DNA of 43,482 nt from the NCBI GenBank assembly GCA_045628865.1, contig JAZQQB010000053.1, positions 1-43,482 on the forward strand. The letters are read 5' to 3'. A program made the translations under genes and the position numbers. This document shows positions 32,789 through 40,712 of the stretch, one piece after another (the first letter of the stretch is position 1; the number at the start of each line of letters is the position of its first letter). The notes under the pieces were generated by a model that had not been told where the DNA came from, searched no databases, and worked only from the letters and a program-made list of their open reading frames with translations. Origin of the DNA: JAZQQB01 sp045628865 (GTDB taxonomy: Bacteria > Bacillota > Clostridia > Lachnospirales > Lachnospiraceae).

Positions 32789-33346
32789 ATGAAAAATTTT
32801 GATTGGTGTAAGTATACATATAAGCATAGAATTGCATTTTCCTATGTTGCAAGGAGATTGATCAAGGATGAGGAACTTCTTTTTAAAATTTTGGAAAGAG
32901 GAAAGGTTCATGATCTGGATAAGCAATTATTGTATCTGTTTGTTTCGTGGAAGGATGCTGTAGAATATCATATTACACATAGAAGTCATCACTTAGAATC
33001 TTCTGGGCAAAAGACCTATGAAGATTTGGTTGAGATGGTCATTGATTTTGAATGTGCACCATATACAAAACCAGATAAACCATTGAATTGTTATGATTTT
33101 GTGCACAAATTGATAGAATGGAATGCAGTTGATGACAAAACAGCAAATAGACTCTTTTCTATTATGAAGGAGCTTGGGATTGATCGTTCCTATGATGTGA
33201 CGAAAAAAGATCATTGTGTTGCTTTTTTAAATTCATTGCCTGAGGTGACAGAGGAAATGATATTGTTGGAAGTCATGGAGTATGTTAGAACGAATCCAAA
33301 AGAGGAATTAGAGTTTATTCATAAGGTACTTGAGGATCAAATGTAA
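32789..33346 (+). CDS. DUF5662-like (HD-type) protein
   Basis: A 185-residue soluble protein. RGKVHDLDKQLLYLFVSWKD holds an H-D pair as in HD-like DUF5662 proteins, and VEYHITHRSHHLESSGQKTY gives further His ligands (HxxHRSHH). Together they suggest a metal-dependent, HD-related fold, but the enzyme activity is unknown. The start has GAGGGTACGG from the structured repeat just upstream. The gene is complete and stands alone. Confidence 0.65.
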   Translation: MKNFDWCKYTYKHRIAFSYVARRLIKDEELLFKILERGKVHDLDKQLLYLFVSWKDAVEYHITHRSHHLESSGQKTYEDLVEMVIDFECAPYTKPDKPLNCYDFVHKLIEWNAVDDKTANRLFSIMKELGIDRSYDVTKKDHCVAFLNSLPEVTEEMILLEVMEYVRTNPKEELEFIHKVLEDQM

Positions 33347-33406
33347 CCATGAATGTTTACTACGAATGTTGGTAGCGTTCTTGAGATAAACACTAGGAGA
33401 AGATAA

Positions 33407-34456
33407 ATGAAAAATATCATCAAAAAAACATTTAAAATACTGGGAATTACAATTGTAACCTTAATTATGGTCATTCTGTTATCCCATGCCATTGGAAGAA
33501 TCATAAATAACAAAACACCAAAGGGTGGAATCAATGAATCCATGTATGTTGATATAAACGGAACAAAACAGTGGATCAATATTTATGGTGAAGATAAAAA
33601 CAATCCGGTTTTACTTTACCTTCATGGAGGACCAGGCTCCGCTACTAGTGCGATTGACTATGCCTTTACGCGTAAATGGGCAGATGTTTATACGGTTGTA
33701 ACCTGGGATCAGAGAAATTGTGGGAAAAGCTATGATAAAGAATATAATGGAACAAAACTAACCTATGAACTTTTTATGGAAGATGGCAAAGAAATGACAG
33801 AGTACATCCTAAACTATATGGGAAAGGAAAAGCTTACTTTATTAGGTCATTCCTGGGGAAGTATTTACGGTGCAAATCTTGTTTTGGTTTATCCGGAATA
33901 TTATGATTGTTTTATTGGAACGGGCCAGCTTATTGATCCTAAAGAGAATGAGATCGCTTTTAAAAATAAAGCAACTGAATGGGCGTCTGGTGATGAAGAA
34001 GCAATGGCACTTATAGAACAATTAACACCTGAAAAAATGGATGAATCTCATTTGAATGCGCGAAATGCTTTGATGGATAAATATGGGTATAGTATGATGC
34101 GAGATGGCTCTGATTACAATTTGTATACCACGATTTTGTTTAATCCTCATTATTCTATAATCGATTGGGTAAAATCATTTCAGGTTAGCATGGATGACTA
34201 TATGACATTTTTTGTTTCCGATGAATTTGAAAGATTTTCGCTTTTGGATCATTACGAATATCAGGTGCCATATTTTAACATCAACGGGGATGAGGACTAT
34301 CAGACCAACTTTACTTTGGCAAAAGAGTATTTTGAAAAAGTAGATGCTCCATATAAGCAGCTGTTTGTCATGGAAAAAACCACACATGGATTATTAGAAT
34401 CCAAATCAGAGTGGTTTTCAAAGTATATTCATGAAATCGCTGAAATAATGAACTAA
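33407..34456 (+). CDS. Membrane-anchored alpha/beta hydrolase (prolyl aminopeptidase-like)
   Basis: A 349-residue protein with an N-terminal membrane segment (about 8-30) and an S33-type alpha/beta hydrolase domain. LLYLHGGPGSATSAIDYAFT is the HGGPG motif of proline iminopeptidase-like enzymes, TLLGHSWGSIYGAN the GxSxG elbow, and FNINGDEDYQTNF and TTHGLLES supply Asp and His. It probably acts outside the membrane. ATG 33407 has AGGAGAAG upstream. It is followed 14 nt later by a small membrane protein, likely co-transcribed. Confidence 0.85.
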   Translation: MKNIIKKTFKILGITIVTLIMVILLSHAIGRIINNKTPKGGINESMYVDINGTKQWINIYGEDKNNPVLLYLHGGPGSATSAIDYAFTRKWADVYTVVTWDQRNCGKSYDKEYNGTKLTYELFMEDGKEMTEYILNYMGKEKLTLLGHSWGSIYGANLVLVYPEYYDCFIGTGQLIDPKENEIAFKNKATEWASGDEEAMALIEQLTPEKMDESHLNARNALMDKYGYSMMRDGSDYNLYTTILFNPHYSIIDWVKSFQVSMDDYMTFFVSDEFERFSLLDHYEYQVPYFNINGDEDYQTNFTLAKEYFEKVDAPYKQLFVMEKTTHGLLESKSEWFSKYIHEIAEIMN

Positions 34457-34470
34457 AAGGGGAGATTAGT

Positions 34471-34689
34471 GTGAAAAAGAAAGTGATTATAATTATTTGT
34501 ATTGTTTTAGTATTCATATTACTGATACCTATTCCTATGCATTTAAAGGATGGTGGGACCGTGAAATACCAGGCGATTCTTTACAGTGTATCAAAGGTTC
34601 ACAAACTTCCAATGGAGGAAGACGAGGACTATGAAGAAGGCACCATCATTGAGGTTTTGGGTATGGAAATTTACAATAATGTGAAATAG
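34471..34689 (+). CDS. Small membrane-anchored hypothetical protein
   Basis: A 72-residue protein with GTG start 34471 after AAGGGGAG. A single N-terminal hydrophobic helix (KKKVIIIICIVLVFILLIPI) is followed by an outside segment, GGTVKYQAILYSVSKVHKLP, and an acidic tail EEDEDYEEGTIIEVLGMEIY. The pattern occurs in small Clostridia membrane proteins of unknown role. It probably forms an operon with the hydrolase before it. Confidence 0.65.
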   Translation: MKKKVIIIICIVLVFILLIPIPMHLKDGGTVKYQAILYSVSKVHKLPMEEDEDYEEGTIIEVLGMEIYNNVK

Positions 34690-34763
34690 AGATTAGGTTG
34701 GATTTTAGTTTTATCAGATGATGTTTGGGGCAAAAGATACCACGTAACAAGGGGGACTACAGG

Positions 34764-35768
34764 GTGAGTAAAAAGAAAGCAGCAACATTTTTTGCTATTT
34801 TGGCCGCTGCATTGTATGCAATAAGTGTGCCAATATGTAAGAGTTTTGTATCAAAAGTATCACCTACCATGCTTGCTGGCTTTTTATATTTAGGCGCAGG
34901 GCTTGGACTATGTTGTGTTTTGGGTGTTAAAAAGGCAACAAATAAGCTAACTGATGAAAAATGGCTGGATAAGAAGGACTTGCCTTATACCATTGCTATG
35001 GTTGTTCTTGATATAGCAGCTCCGATTTTTTTGATGTATGGAATTGCAAATGCGAATTCAGCAAATGTTTCTTTGATCAATAACTTTGAAATCGTTGCAA
35101 CATCTTTGATCGCTTTTTTTATTTTCAAAGAACGGATTTCTCCGAGATTGTGGGTGGGGATTTTGCTTGTGATCATATCAAGTGTGATCCTTAGCTTTGA
35201 AGGAACAGATGCGTTTGTTTTTAACAAAGGATCTCTGTTTGTTCTATGTGCCTGTTTTTGTTGGGGAATCGAAAACAACTGTACAAGAAGTATAAGTGAT
35301 AAGAGCTCAGAGGAAATCGTGTTGATTAAAGGGATTTTTTCCGGAATGGGAAGCATTGGAATCGCCTTTTTGACAGGAGAGCACCTGACAGACTTCGTCT
35401 ATATTGCGTTAGCTATGCTTTTAGGGTTTGTATCCTATGGATTAAGTATTAATTTTTATATCATGGCGCAAAAAGGATTGGGTGCGACCAAAACAAGCGC
35501 GTTTTATGCAGTGGCTCCATTTTTGGGAGTTTTCTTTAGCTTTTTTATATTGGGAGAAAGACCCTCGATTCGATTTTATGTGGCGCTTGGAATTATGCTC
35601 GTGAGTACCATTCTTATAATCAAGGATACGCTTGGAAATGAGAAGCTGTATGAGGGATATGTGCATACGCACCAGCACAGGCATGGAACGGTGGTTCATA
35701 CACATGCCCATAGGCATTTTGTTTTCAATCCGATGCATGTACATAGTCATACGCATGAGGAGAGATAG
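34764..35768 (+). CDS. EamA/DMT transporter with histidine-rich tail
   Basis: A 334-residue drug/metabolite transporter with about ten membrane segments in two EamA halves; the second half has AMLLGFVSYGLSINFYIMAQ and VAPFLGVFFSFFILGERPSI. The last 30 residues are unusual: YVHTHQHRHGTVVHTHAHRH followed by MHVHSHTHEER, 13 His, predicted to be cytosolic. This resembles metal-sensing tails of cation transporters, so a divalent metal (Ni, Co or Zn) may be the cargo or effector; that is inference. GTG 34764 follows AAGGGGG by 8 nt; the frame is open upstream to 34725 without a site. Confidence 0.88.
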   Translation: MSKKKAATFFAILAAALYAISVPICKSFVSKVSPTMLAGFLYLGAGLGLCCVLGVKKATNKLTDEKWLDKKDLPYTIAMVVLDIAAPIFLMYGIANANSANVSLINNFEIVATSLIAFFIFKERISPRLWVGILLVIISSVILSFEGTDAFVFNKGSLFVLCACFCWGIENNCTRSISDKSSEEIVLIKGIFSGMGSIGIAFLTGEHLTDFVYIALAMLLGFVSYGLSINFYIMAQKGLGATKTSAFYAVAPFLGVFFSFFILGERPSIRFYVALGIMLVSTILIIKDTLGNEKLYEGYVHTHQHRHGTVVHTHAHRHFVFNPMHVHSHTHEER

Positions 35769-35847
35769 GAAATTTACAGATGGATTGCAGATGTGTGGAT
35801 GATGTGAGATAGGAGTTAACCAATACGTTATTGTTACCTTTTTTGCC

Positions 35848-35863
35848 TAACTATAATTAGTTA
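35848..35863. promoter_or_regulatory. TAACTATAATTAGTTA palindrome
   Basis: A perfect 16 bp dyad (6+4+6) in the 349 bp gap between the DMT and phosphatase genes. It looks like a repressor operator (MarR-type spacing) and includes a TATAAT-like core. I see no other regulatory feature and no gene in the gap beyond a 25-codon ORF at 36044. Confidence 0.4.
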
Positions 35864-36117
35864 TATCAACTGGTTGAAAAATAGGATTGAAAGGAATTGA
35901 GTAATAATTTGTTTTTAGATATTGTTGAGTCGATTGTCACGGTATCTCTTTCACAATTCTGTATTGAGTCAAAGGACAGATCGTGTAATAAATTTTGAGA
36001 CTGGAATACCTTTTAATGAAAAAGAAAGTGAATGTAAGAAAAAATGTCAGAAAAATTAACGGCAATTTATTGTAAAAAAAGGCTTGTGCCTTTGATCTTG
36101 ATAAACTGGTTCAAGAT

Positions 36118-36876
36118 ATGAATTCCTATTTTGTTCCGGTAAAAGACGATGATATTTTTTTCTTTACGAGGGAAATGGCAGACGAGTATATAAAAGAAGC
36201 TGTGGAATTTTGCAGTCAGGAATTAGATAAGCTTGCCAGTCAAAAAGAGGGTGCGGATGAATACCTGTTAGCTTGGGATAACATACCAAGATCTATGCTT
36301 GAAAGTACTATGAATACCAGAGATATTGGTATGTATAGAATTTATGGAACAAAGCGTTATACGATCAGTGATCGAATTTATAGAAGTGATCAGGAGGTAA
36401 ATGCGAAACCGTCAGCTTTTGCGTTAGATAAAGATTTTACATATTTTCATTATCCCATTGTGGAAGGTATGCTGCCGCCGGATAGTCTTGAAGCTGTGCC
36501 CGTATCTTATATGGAGATTGCCCATGCAGATTGCATGAAAGAAGTGTTCAAAACGATTGCAAATGCTCAGACTGGAGTTTTGTTTCATTGTACGGCCGGA
36601 AAGGATAGAACCGGGGTGGTCAGTGCAATTCTTTTGGCTCTTGTCGGGGTTTCTGATGAAGATATTATATATGATTATACAATTAGTCGTGAATTCCATA
36701 AACAAAGACTAGAAGCATTTTTAAAAGAACATCCAGAGAATGATAGAAAGATTGTACTTGCAAATGAAAAGTCCATGGGTATCTTTTGGGAAATGTTTAG
36801 AGAAAAACATGATTCTGTAGAACAGTACTTATTGGATATCGGTGTTACAAGTGACGAAATTCAAACACTGGAATGA
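36118..36876 (+). CDS. Tyrosine-protein phosphatase (Y_phosphatase3-like)
   Basis: A 252-residue protein phosphatase of the low-specificity tyrosine/serine family. The P-loop FHCTAGKDRTGV (Cys158, Arg164) and RDIGMYRI with RIYRSDQE, the family's N-terminal R-D-x-G-x-Y and R-S motifs, are present. VSDEDIIYDYTISREFHKQR is the usual C-terminal helix. No ribosome binding site precedes ATG 36118, and the frame is open to 36076, so the N-terminus could be truncated. Its stop overlaps the start of the methyltransferase (ATGA), coupling the two genes. Confidence 0.8.
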   Translation: MNSYFVPVKDDDIFFFTREMADEYIKEAVEFCSQELDKLASQKEGADEYLLAWDNIPRSMLESTMNTRDIGMYRIYGTKRYTISDRIYRSDQEVNAKPSAFALDKDFTYFHYPIVEGMLPPDSLEAVPVSYMEIAHADCMKEVFKTIANAQTGVLFHCTAGKDRTGVVSAILLALVGVSDEDIIYDYTISREFHKQRLEAFLKEHPENDRKIVLANEKSMGIFWEMFREKHDSVEQYLLDIGVTSDEIQTLE

Positions 36877-37496
36877 GAGTGCTTGAATTGGGATGCGGCA
36901 CAGGCTCTATGTGGATTGGACATGAGGCTGTAATTGAAAAATGTGGAGACTTGGTTTTATCTGATTTTTCTGCTGGTATGCTTGAAAAAGCAAAAGATAA
37001 CATTGGTGATATCAGCAATGTCTCATATAGAGTGATTGATATTCAAGATATTCCTTATAAAGATGAATCTTTTGATATCGTCATTGCAAATTACATGCTG
37101 TATCATGTCCCTGACATTAAGAAAGCACTTTCTGAAGTTAGAAGAGTATTAAAATCAGGTGGCATTTTCTATGCAGGTACCGCTGGTGAAAATGGTATTA
37201 TGGAGACAATTGTGAAATATTTAAACATGCCTTTATGTTATAATAACACATTTTCATTAGAAAATGGATTAAAGCAGTTGGAACCATATTTTTCAGAAAT
37301 ACATATTGAGAGATATATTGATTCGTTAGCAGTGACAGACATGAATGATTTGATGGAATATATTTATTCGGGAATTACATTTCCGAATGAATGTAAGCTA
37401 TCAAGAGACGAAGTAAAAGCCATTCTTACAAGCCATATGAAAAATGGGATACTTGTATTGCCAAAAGACCCGGGGATGTTTGTTGCTCGAAAATAA
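36873..37496 (+). CDS. Class I SAM methyltransferase, N-terminally truncated
   Basis: A 207-residue SAM-dependent methyltransferase of the Methyltransf_11 type. VLELGCGTGSMW is motif I, starting at residue 3, ESFDIVIANYMLYHVPDIKK is motif IV with the post-catalytic strand, and VRRVLKSGGIFYAGTAGENG motif V. Family members carry about 40 residues before VLELGCGTG; these are missing. The start sits inside the end of the phosphatase gene (36873-36876), so a deletion probably joined the two. Activity is doubtful. Confidence 0.75.
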   Translation: MRVLELGCGTGSMWIGHEAVIEKCGDLVLSDFSAGMLEKAKDNIGDISNVSYRVIDIQDIPYKDESFDIVIANYMLYHVPDIKKALSEVRRVLKSGGIFYAGTAGENGIMETIVKYLNMPLCYNNTFSLENGLKQLEPYFSEIHIERYIDSLAVTDMNDLMEYIYSGITFPNECKLSRDEVKAILTSHMKNGILVLPKDPGMFVARK

Positions 37497-37689
37497 AAAA
37501 CTTGTTGTGGATGTGATTTTTGCTTGTGCAATATAAGTTCTTTTCTATCAGTATTTTTCAGTATTATTAATTATTCAAGTTCCATCGAAGCGTTATCATG
37601 CAATAAGAAACCGTGATACCGCAGCGGTTGAAAATATCATGGTTGATGATAATAGAATATTATAATTTGTTGTCGAAAGGAATAGCATT

Positions 37690-38193
37690 ATGAGAATTAA
37701 GACTGAGAGGCTGATTGTTGACGAAATCAGGCCAGAGGATAAAGAAAACTATTTTGTTAATATCTCCCATGATATGGAAGTTTTAAAAACCTTCGTATGT
37801 CAGTATCAAGATAATATTGAGACATTTGAATTTGAGAATTATTTGGGCAGGAAGGACCTTTTTGCTATAAGGGAAAAGAAGAGTGATAACTTGATTGGCA
37901 TCTTTGTTGAATGCGAGGAGAATCAGGAAAACCATTCCATTGAGATAGGGTATGGATTGGGAAGTAAACATTGGGGAAATGGTTATATGACAGAAGTAGT
38001 GAAAGCAATGCTTGACTATTATTTTAAGCATACAGATTTCCGGACGGTATATGCTTCTTTCTTTCCAGAAAATACGGCTTCAAAAAGAGTTATGGAAAAA
38101 TGCGGAATGATATATAGCCACACTGTAGAAAAAGAGTTTTCGTATTTAGGGAAAGAACGGGATCTGATCTACTACAAAACCGAGAAAATCTAA
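37690..38193 (+). CDS. GNAT N-acetyltransferase (RimJ/RimL-like)
   Basis: A 167-residue acetyltransferase of the RimJ/RimL type. RIKTERLIVDEIRPEDKENY is the characteristic N-terminus, EIGYGLGSKHWGNGYMTEVV holds the loop, and NTASKRVMEKCGMIYSHTVE is the C-terminal FxK-x-GF-like segment. The target may be a protein N-terminus or small molecule. AAAGGAATAGC precedes ATG 37690. The 190 bp gap upstream shows no gene. The gene is complete. Confidence 0.87.
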   Translation: MRIKTERLIVDEIRPEDKENYFVNISHDMEVLKTFVCQYQDNIETFEFENYLGRKDLFAIREKKSDNLIGIFVECEENQENHSIEIGYGLGSKHWGNGYMTEVVKAMLDYYFKHTDFRTVYASFFPENTASKRVMEKCGMIYSHTVEKEFSYLGKERDLIYYKTEKI

Positions 38194-38220
38194 GGAAAAA
38201 ATGAACGGAGAATGCAAACG

Positions 38221-38499
38221 ATGGATAAAGGCTGGTCTGAAAAAAATAAGCAAGTACAAACATTACTTAATAAAAAGGATACATTTCGTGATGCAATTCG
38301 TTTGCTGATGGAATTAAGAGCGGATGTTTTTAACCAGATTACGCAGATCATGAATGGATATCCTAAAGAAGCCTTTTATCAGATGCCGTTTTCACGTCAC
38401 CATATTATGCATGTTGAAGCCATGAGGCGTATTAATAATGGTTTTGCTGAATGGAAATCATTAGATCAAAGAGTTCGTGATGAGATTAATAAAAATTGA
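38221..38499 (+). CDS. Hypothetical protein, DinB-like fragment
   Basis: A 92-residue soluble helical ORF: DKGWSEKNKQVQTLLNKKDT, then RLLMELRADVFNQITQIMNG and HHIMHVEAMRRINNGFAEWK. The first part resembles the N-terminal helix of DinB-like proteins and the later part looks like the end of another segment, so an internal loss is possible. ATG 38221 has CGGAG 10 nt upstream; ATG 38212 is too close to it. Confidence 0.45.
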   Translation: MDKGWSEKNKQVQTLLNKKDTFRDAIRLLMELRADVFNQITQIMNGYPKEAFYQMPFSRHHIMHVEAMRRINNGFAEWKSLDQRVRDEINKN

Positions 38500-38544
38500 A
38501 CTGCGGTATGTAAATAAAATCAAAAATGACGGAGGTTTTGACAA

Positions 38545-39099
38545 ATGAATAGAACATTGGGAAAAATCGGTGCATTGATAGTAACTATAACTGTATTCCT
38601 ATTTGCAGTATTTATGTTTACGTCGAAGTTTGGAAGCTATTTTGTCTGCATTTTTCTTGCGCTGGGATATCTTATACTGGTTGCTGCATATCATAATGAG
38701 TGTTCAGATGACAGAAAAGTTGCCGCAAATGCCGGGATGGCATTTGGTTGCGTTTATGTGGTACTGATTTTGCTGGTGTATTTTGCTCAGATGACGGCAG
38801 TAAAGACTGATTCATTAAATGAACAAGCAATACAGATTCTTGATTATTCAAGAGGAGGATTATTATTTAGTTATGATCTACTTGGGTATGGAATGATGGC
38901 ATTATCGACATTTTTCATAGGGTTAACGATTCATCCAAAGGATAAAAAGGATAAATGGATTAAATATCTTATGATGATTCATGGAGTTTTTTTCTTTGGT
39001 TGTTTCATTATGCCTATGACAGGAATGTTTAGTGCATCGATGTCTAATGGAACAGGCAGTATCGGAGGGATAATTGCTCTTGAATTTTGGTGTGAATAG
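38545..39099 (+). CDS. Multi-pass membrane protein, unknown function
   Basis: A 184-residue protein with about five membrane segments: ALIVTITVFLFAVFMF, FVCIFLALGYLILVAA, VYVVLILLVYFAQ, LGYGMMALSTFFIG and GVFFFGCFIMPM. Polar loops are short, HNECSDDRKVAA on one side and HPKDKKDKWI on the other. It ends abruptly after IGGIIALEFWCE, in the middle of what would be a sixth segment, so the C-terminus may be truncated. A terminator follows at 39126. No family named. Confidence 0.65.
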   Translation: MNRTLGKIGALIVTITVFLFAVFMFTSKFGSYFVCIFLALGYLILVAAYHNECSDDRKVAANAGMAFGCVYVVLILLVYFAQMTAVKTDSLNEQAIQILDYSRGGLLFSYDLLGYGMMALSTFFIGLTIHPKDKKDKWIKYLMMIHGVFFFGCFIMPMTGMFSASMSNGTGSIGGIIALEFWCE

Positions 39100-39125
39100 G
39101 GACAGTAATCCATTGCACGATTTAT

Positions 39126-39172
39126 CAGAACCTTGTGAAATTGAGAAAAATTGGGCGAGGTTCTGATTTTTA
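39126..39172 (+). terminator. Rho-independent terminator
   Basis: CAGAACCT pairs with AGGTTCTG, followed by ATTTTTATTT. Confidence 0.7.
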
Positions 39173-39197
39173 TTTGATAGGAATACTAATCTTCAAA

Positions 39198-39566
39198 AAT
39201 AAGAGGGATATTGTTTGGGATATAGGAATTCAGACATGTGATGAATGTGGAAGTGAATTTTATACTGTAGCATCAAAATTCAAGAACGCCAACAACGTTC
39301 TTGACGCGGCGCGGGTGAAGGCAAAGCCTTCTTCCACTTGTCACGCTTGCGATCCGCGGTCAGCTTCATCTCAGTAAGGAATCATTATACGTTACTGAGA
39401 CAAAATTGTTGCCCACCGCCTTTAAAGGTGGGGTCTCCCCTACGGAGATGAAAGGACTATGTTCTGTATGTGCAAATATTTTTTATGGATATCCCAAATG
39501 TGACCTGTTATGGTAAATGGAAGATGCACAAGGTGTTATTGGGATGGGAACAACTATGATTATTGA
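39198..39566 (+). pseudogene. Cysteine-rich zinc-ribbon gene split by an inserted element
   Basis: Left part (to 39281): KNKRDIVWDIGIQTCDECGS and EFYTVASKF. Right part (from 39454): GLCSVCANIFYGYPKCDLLW, a stop, and NGRCTRCYWDGNNYDY in another frame, ending at TGA 39566. Joined, they give three C-x-x-C knuckles in the pattern of small rubredoxin-like or zinc-ribbon proteins. The 172 bp between them is the hairpin element. There is no start codon with a site, so the 5' end is uncertain. Confidence 0.55.
39282..39453. mobile_element. Multi-hairpin insertion element (about 170 bp)
   Basis: Successive stems: AAGAACG/CGTTCTT, GAAGGC/GCCTTC, CTCAGTAA/TTACTGAG, CCCACC/GGTGGG (the last related to 1684-1726 and 43006-43044) and CTCC/GGAG. 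It is GC-rich against its surroundings and has no ORF. It interrupts the zinc-ribbon gene, so it has moved. A non-autonomous MITE-like or REP-like element is the best reading; no target duplication is obvious. Confidence 0.6.
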
Positions 39567-39624
39567 AATAGAGTCTGTTTATGGAGATTGTTCAAATGTA
39601 AAAGAATTAGTAAATAGGGAATTA

Positions 39625-39810
39625 TCATGAATAAAGCATTTCCTTACAGGTATAGAACAGGTAAAAGGTTCCTTTGGGAATGCCTGCGCGTTTCACAATC
39701 TCATCTACGGTAGCTTTCTTAACGCCTCTTTCCATTATTAGTTCGTTTGCGACCTGTTTTAGACGCAGGATGATTTCGTTTCTTTCTGTTTCCGAATATA
39801 TTTTTGGCAT
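39625..39810 (-). pseudogene. TetR-family regulator, 3' truncated
   Basis: The only minus-strand gene that I can support. The 61 codons give the DNA-binding part of a TetR regulator: ERNEIILRLKQVANELIMER then GVKKATVDEIVKRAGIPKGT with FYLFYTCKEM, the canonical TetR helix-turn-helix. The ligand-binding domain (about 120 residues) is absent. Its promoter and two dyad operators at 39834-39916 survive. It stands divergent to a decayed ABC-2 permease, the usual arrangement for a repressor of an exporter. Confidence 0.7.
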
Positions 39811-39833
39811 AGTTTCTTTTCTTTGATTTATCT

Positions 39834-39916
39834 GACTAAAATCACTATTTTAGTCATAATGCTGCGGTGACGATGAAATGCCAACTGCTTTTGACTAACT
39901 TTTAGAAAATAGTCAA
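39834..39916 (-). promoter_or_regulatory. tetR promoter and two dyad operators
   Basis: On the minus strand TTGGCA (39884-39879) and CATTAT (39861-39856) are separated by 17 bp. A perfect dyad GACTAAAAT/ATTTTAGTC (39834-39855) covers the start-site side, and a second, TTGACTA/TAGTCAA (39891-39916), lies upstream. The two share the GACTA/TAGTC half-site, consistent with TetR-dimer binding and autorepression. Confidence 0.6.
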
Positions 39917-39953
39917 TAAAAACGGCGATACACTTTTTTTTCTATAAAAATAG

Positions 39954-39982
39954 TTGAAATATCATATTGTTTTAGCTATATT
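39954..39982 (+). promoter_or_regulatory. Probable promoter for the ABC-2 permease
   Basis: TTGAAA (39954-39959), 17 bp, TATATT (39977-39982), divergent from the tetR promoter. Confidence 0.5.
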
Positions 39983-40086
39983 AAGAGTACGTATCAGTTC
40001 AGAAATAGCCATAATCATCCTCGTAAATTCGGATTCTTTCCTTTATTTTTAAGGAAAAGAGTACTGAAATTACACGAGCTGAGAAT

Positions 40087-40660
40087 ATGTATTTTCACTT
40101 GTTGAAAAAGGGTAATGGCTATATTCTCGAGGTGGACGACCAAGCACATTGTATAGCATATTGGGATGCTGGTAGAGAAAAAGATATGTTCGGTTATGCT
40201 GAGATTATATGTATTCATTCGTTGCAAGATCTTACGTCCAAGGGGGCTTTTATTCCAGCTTATTTTTTCCAATGCAGACTGGTTCGCGGCAGTGGGACAC
40301 GGAAGACTTGGGATCGTACTGTTTATTATTTCTGCCTGTAAAGTAGGTGTTGTCTGGAATGCGAAAACCATTCTTTATTATGTATTTGCTATTCTTGGAG
40401 GAGTCTTGATTCAGGGAGCGGTTTTCTTATTCCTTGTAACCTTAAATATTTACCTCTTGGAAACTGGAAGTATTAAGGAACTGTTTTATTACAACAGAAG
40501 AAAATTTGCCGGATACCCGAACAGCATTTTTAACAAGGGTATTCAGTTTTTCATGATTTATGTAATTCCGTTTGCTTTTGTCAATTATTTTCCGTCACAG
40601 TATCTTTTGAGAAAAGAAGACATAGCAGCTTATCCGGAAATTAGCATTGTATTGCTATGA
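40087..40660 (+). pseudogene. ABC-2 transporter permease (DUF990-type), frameshifted
   Basis: Frame one (40087-40341) gives YWDAGREKDMFGYAEIICIH and LQDLTSKGAFIPAYF. Frame two continues SNADWFAAVGHGRLGIVLFI, then three membrane segments and RRKFAGYPNSIFNKGIQFFM with FVNYFPSQYLL. They join by removing one T from the T6 run at 40263-40268. The result matches the C-terminal two-thirds of an ABC-2/DUF990 permease; the N-terminal membrane helices are missing. Its ATPase partner is not in the window. Confidence 0.65.
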
Positions 40661-40712
40661 CAATCAGCAGTAGGTATATGGAAATTCAAAGTTCATAACG
40701 GGGAGTGGGCAA

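Noticed and set aside
36044..36121. Serine recombinase N-terminus (MSEKLTAIYCKKRLVP)
   Set aside because: Only the first nine or ten residues look like a large serine recombinase and nothing further matches; it may be chance.
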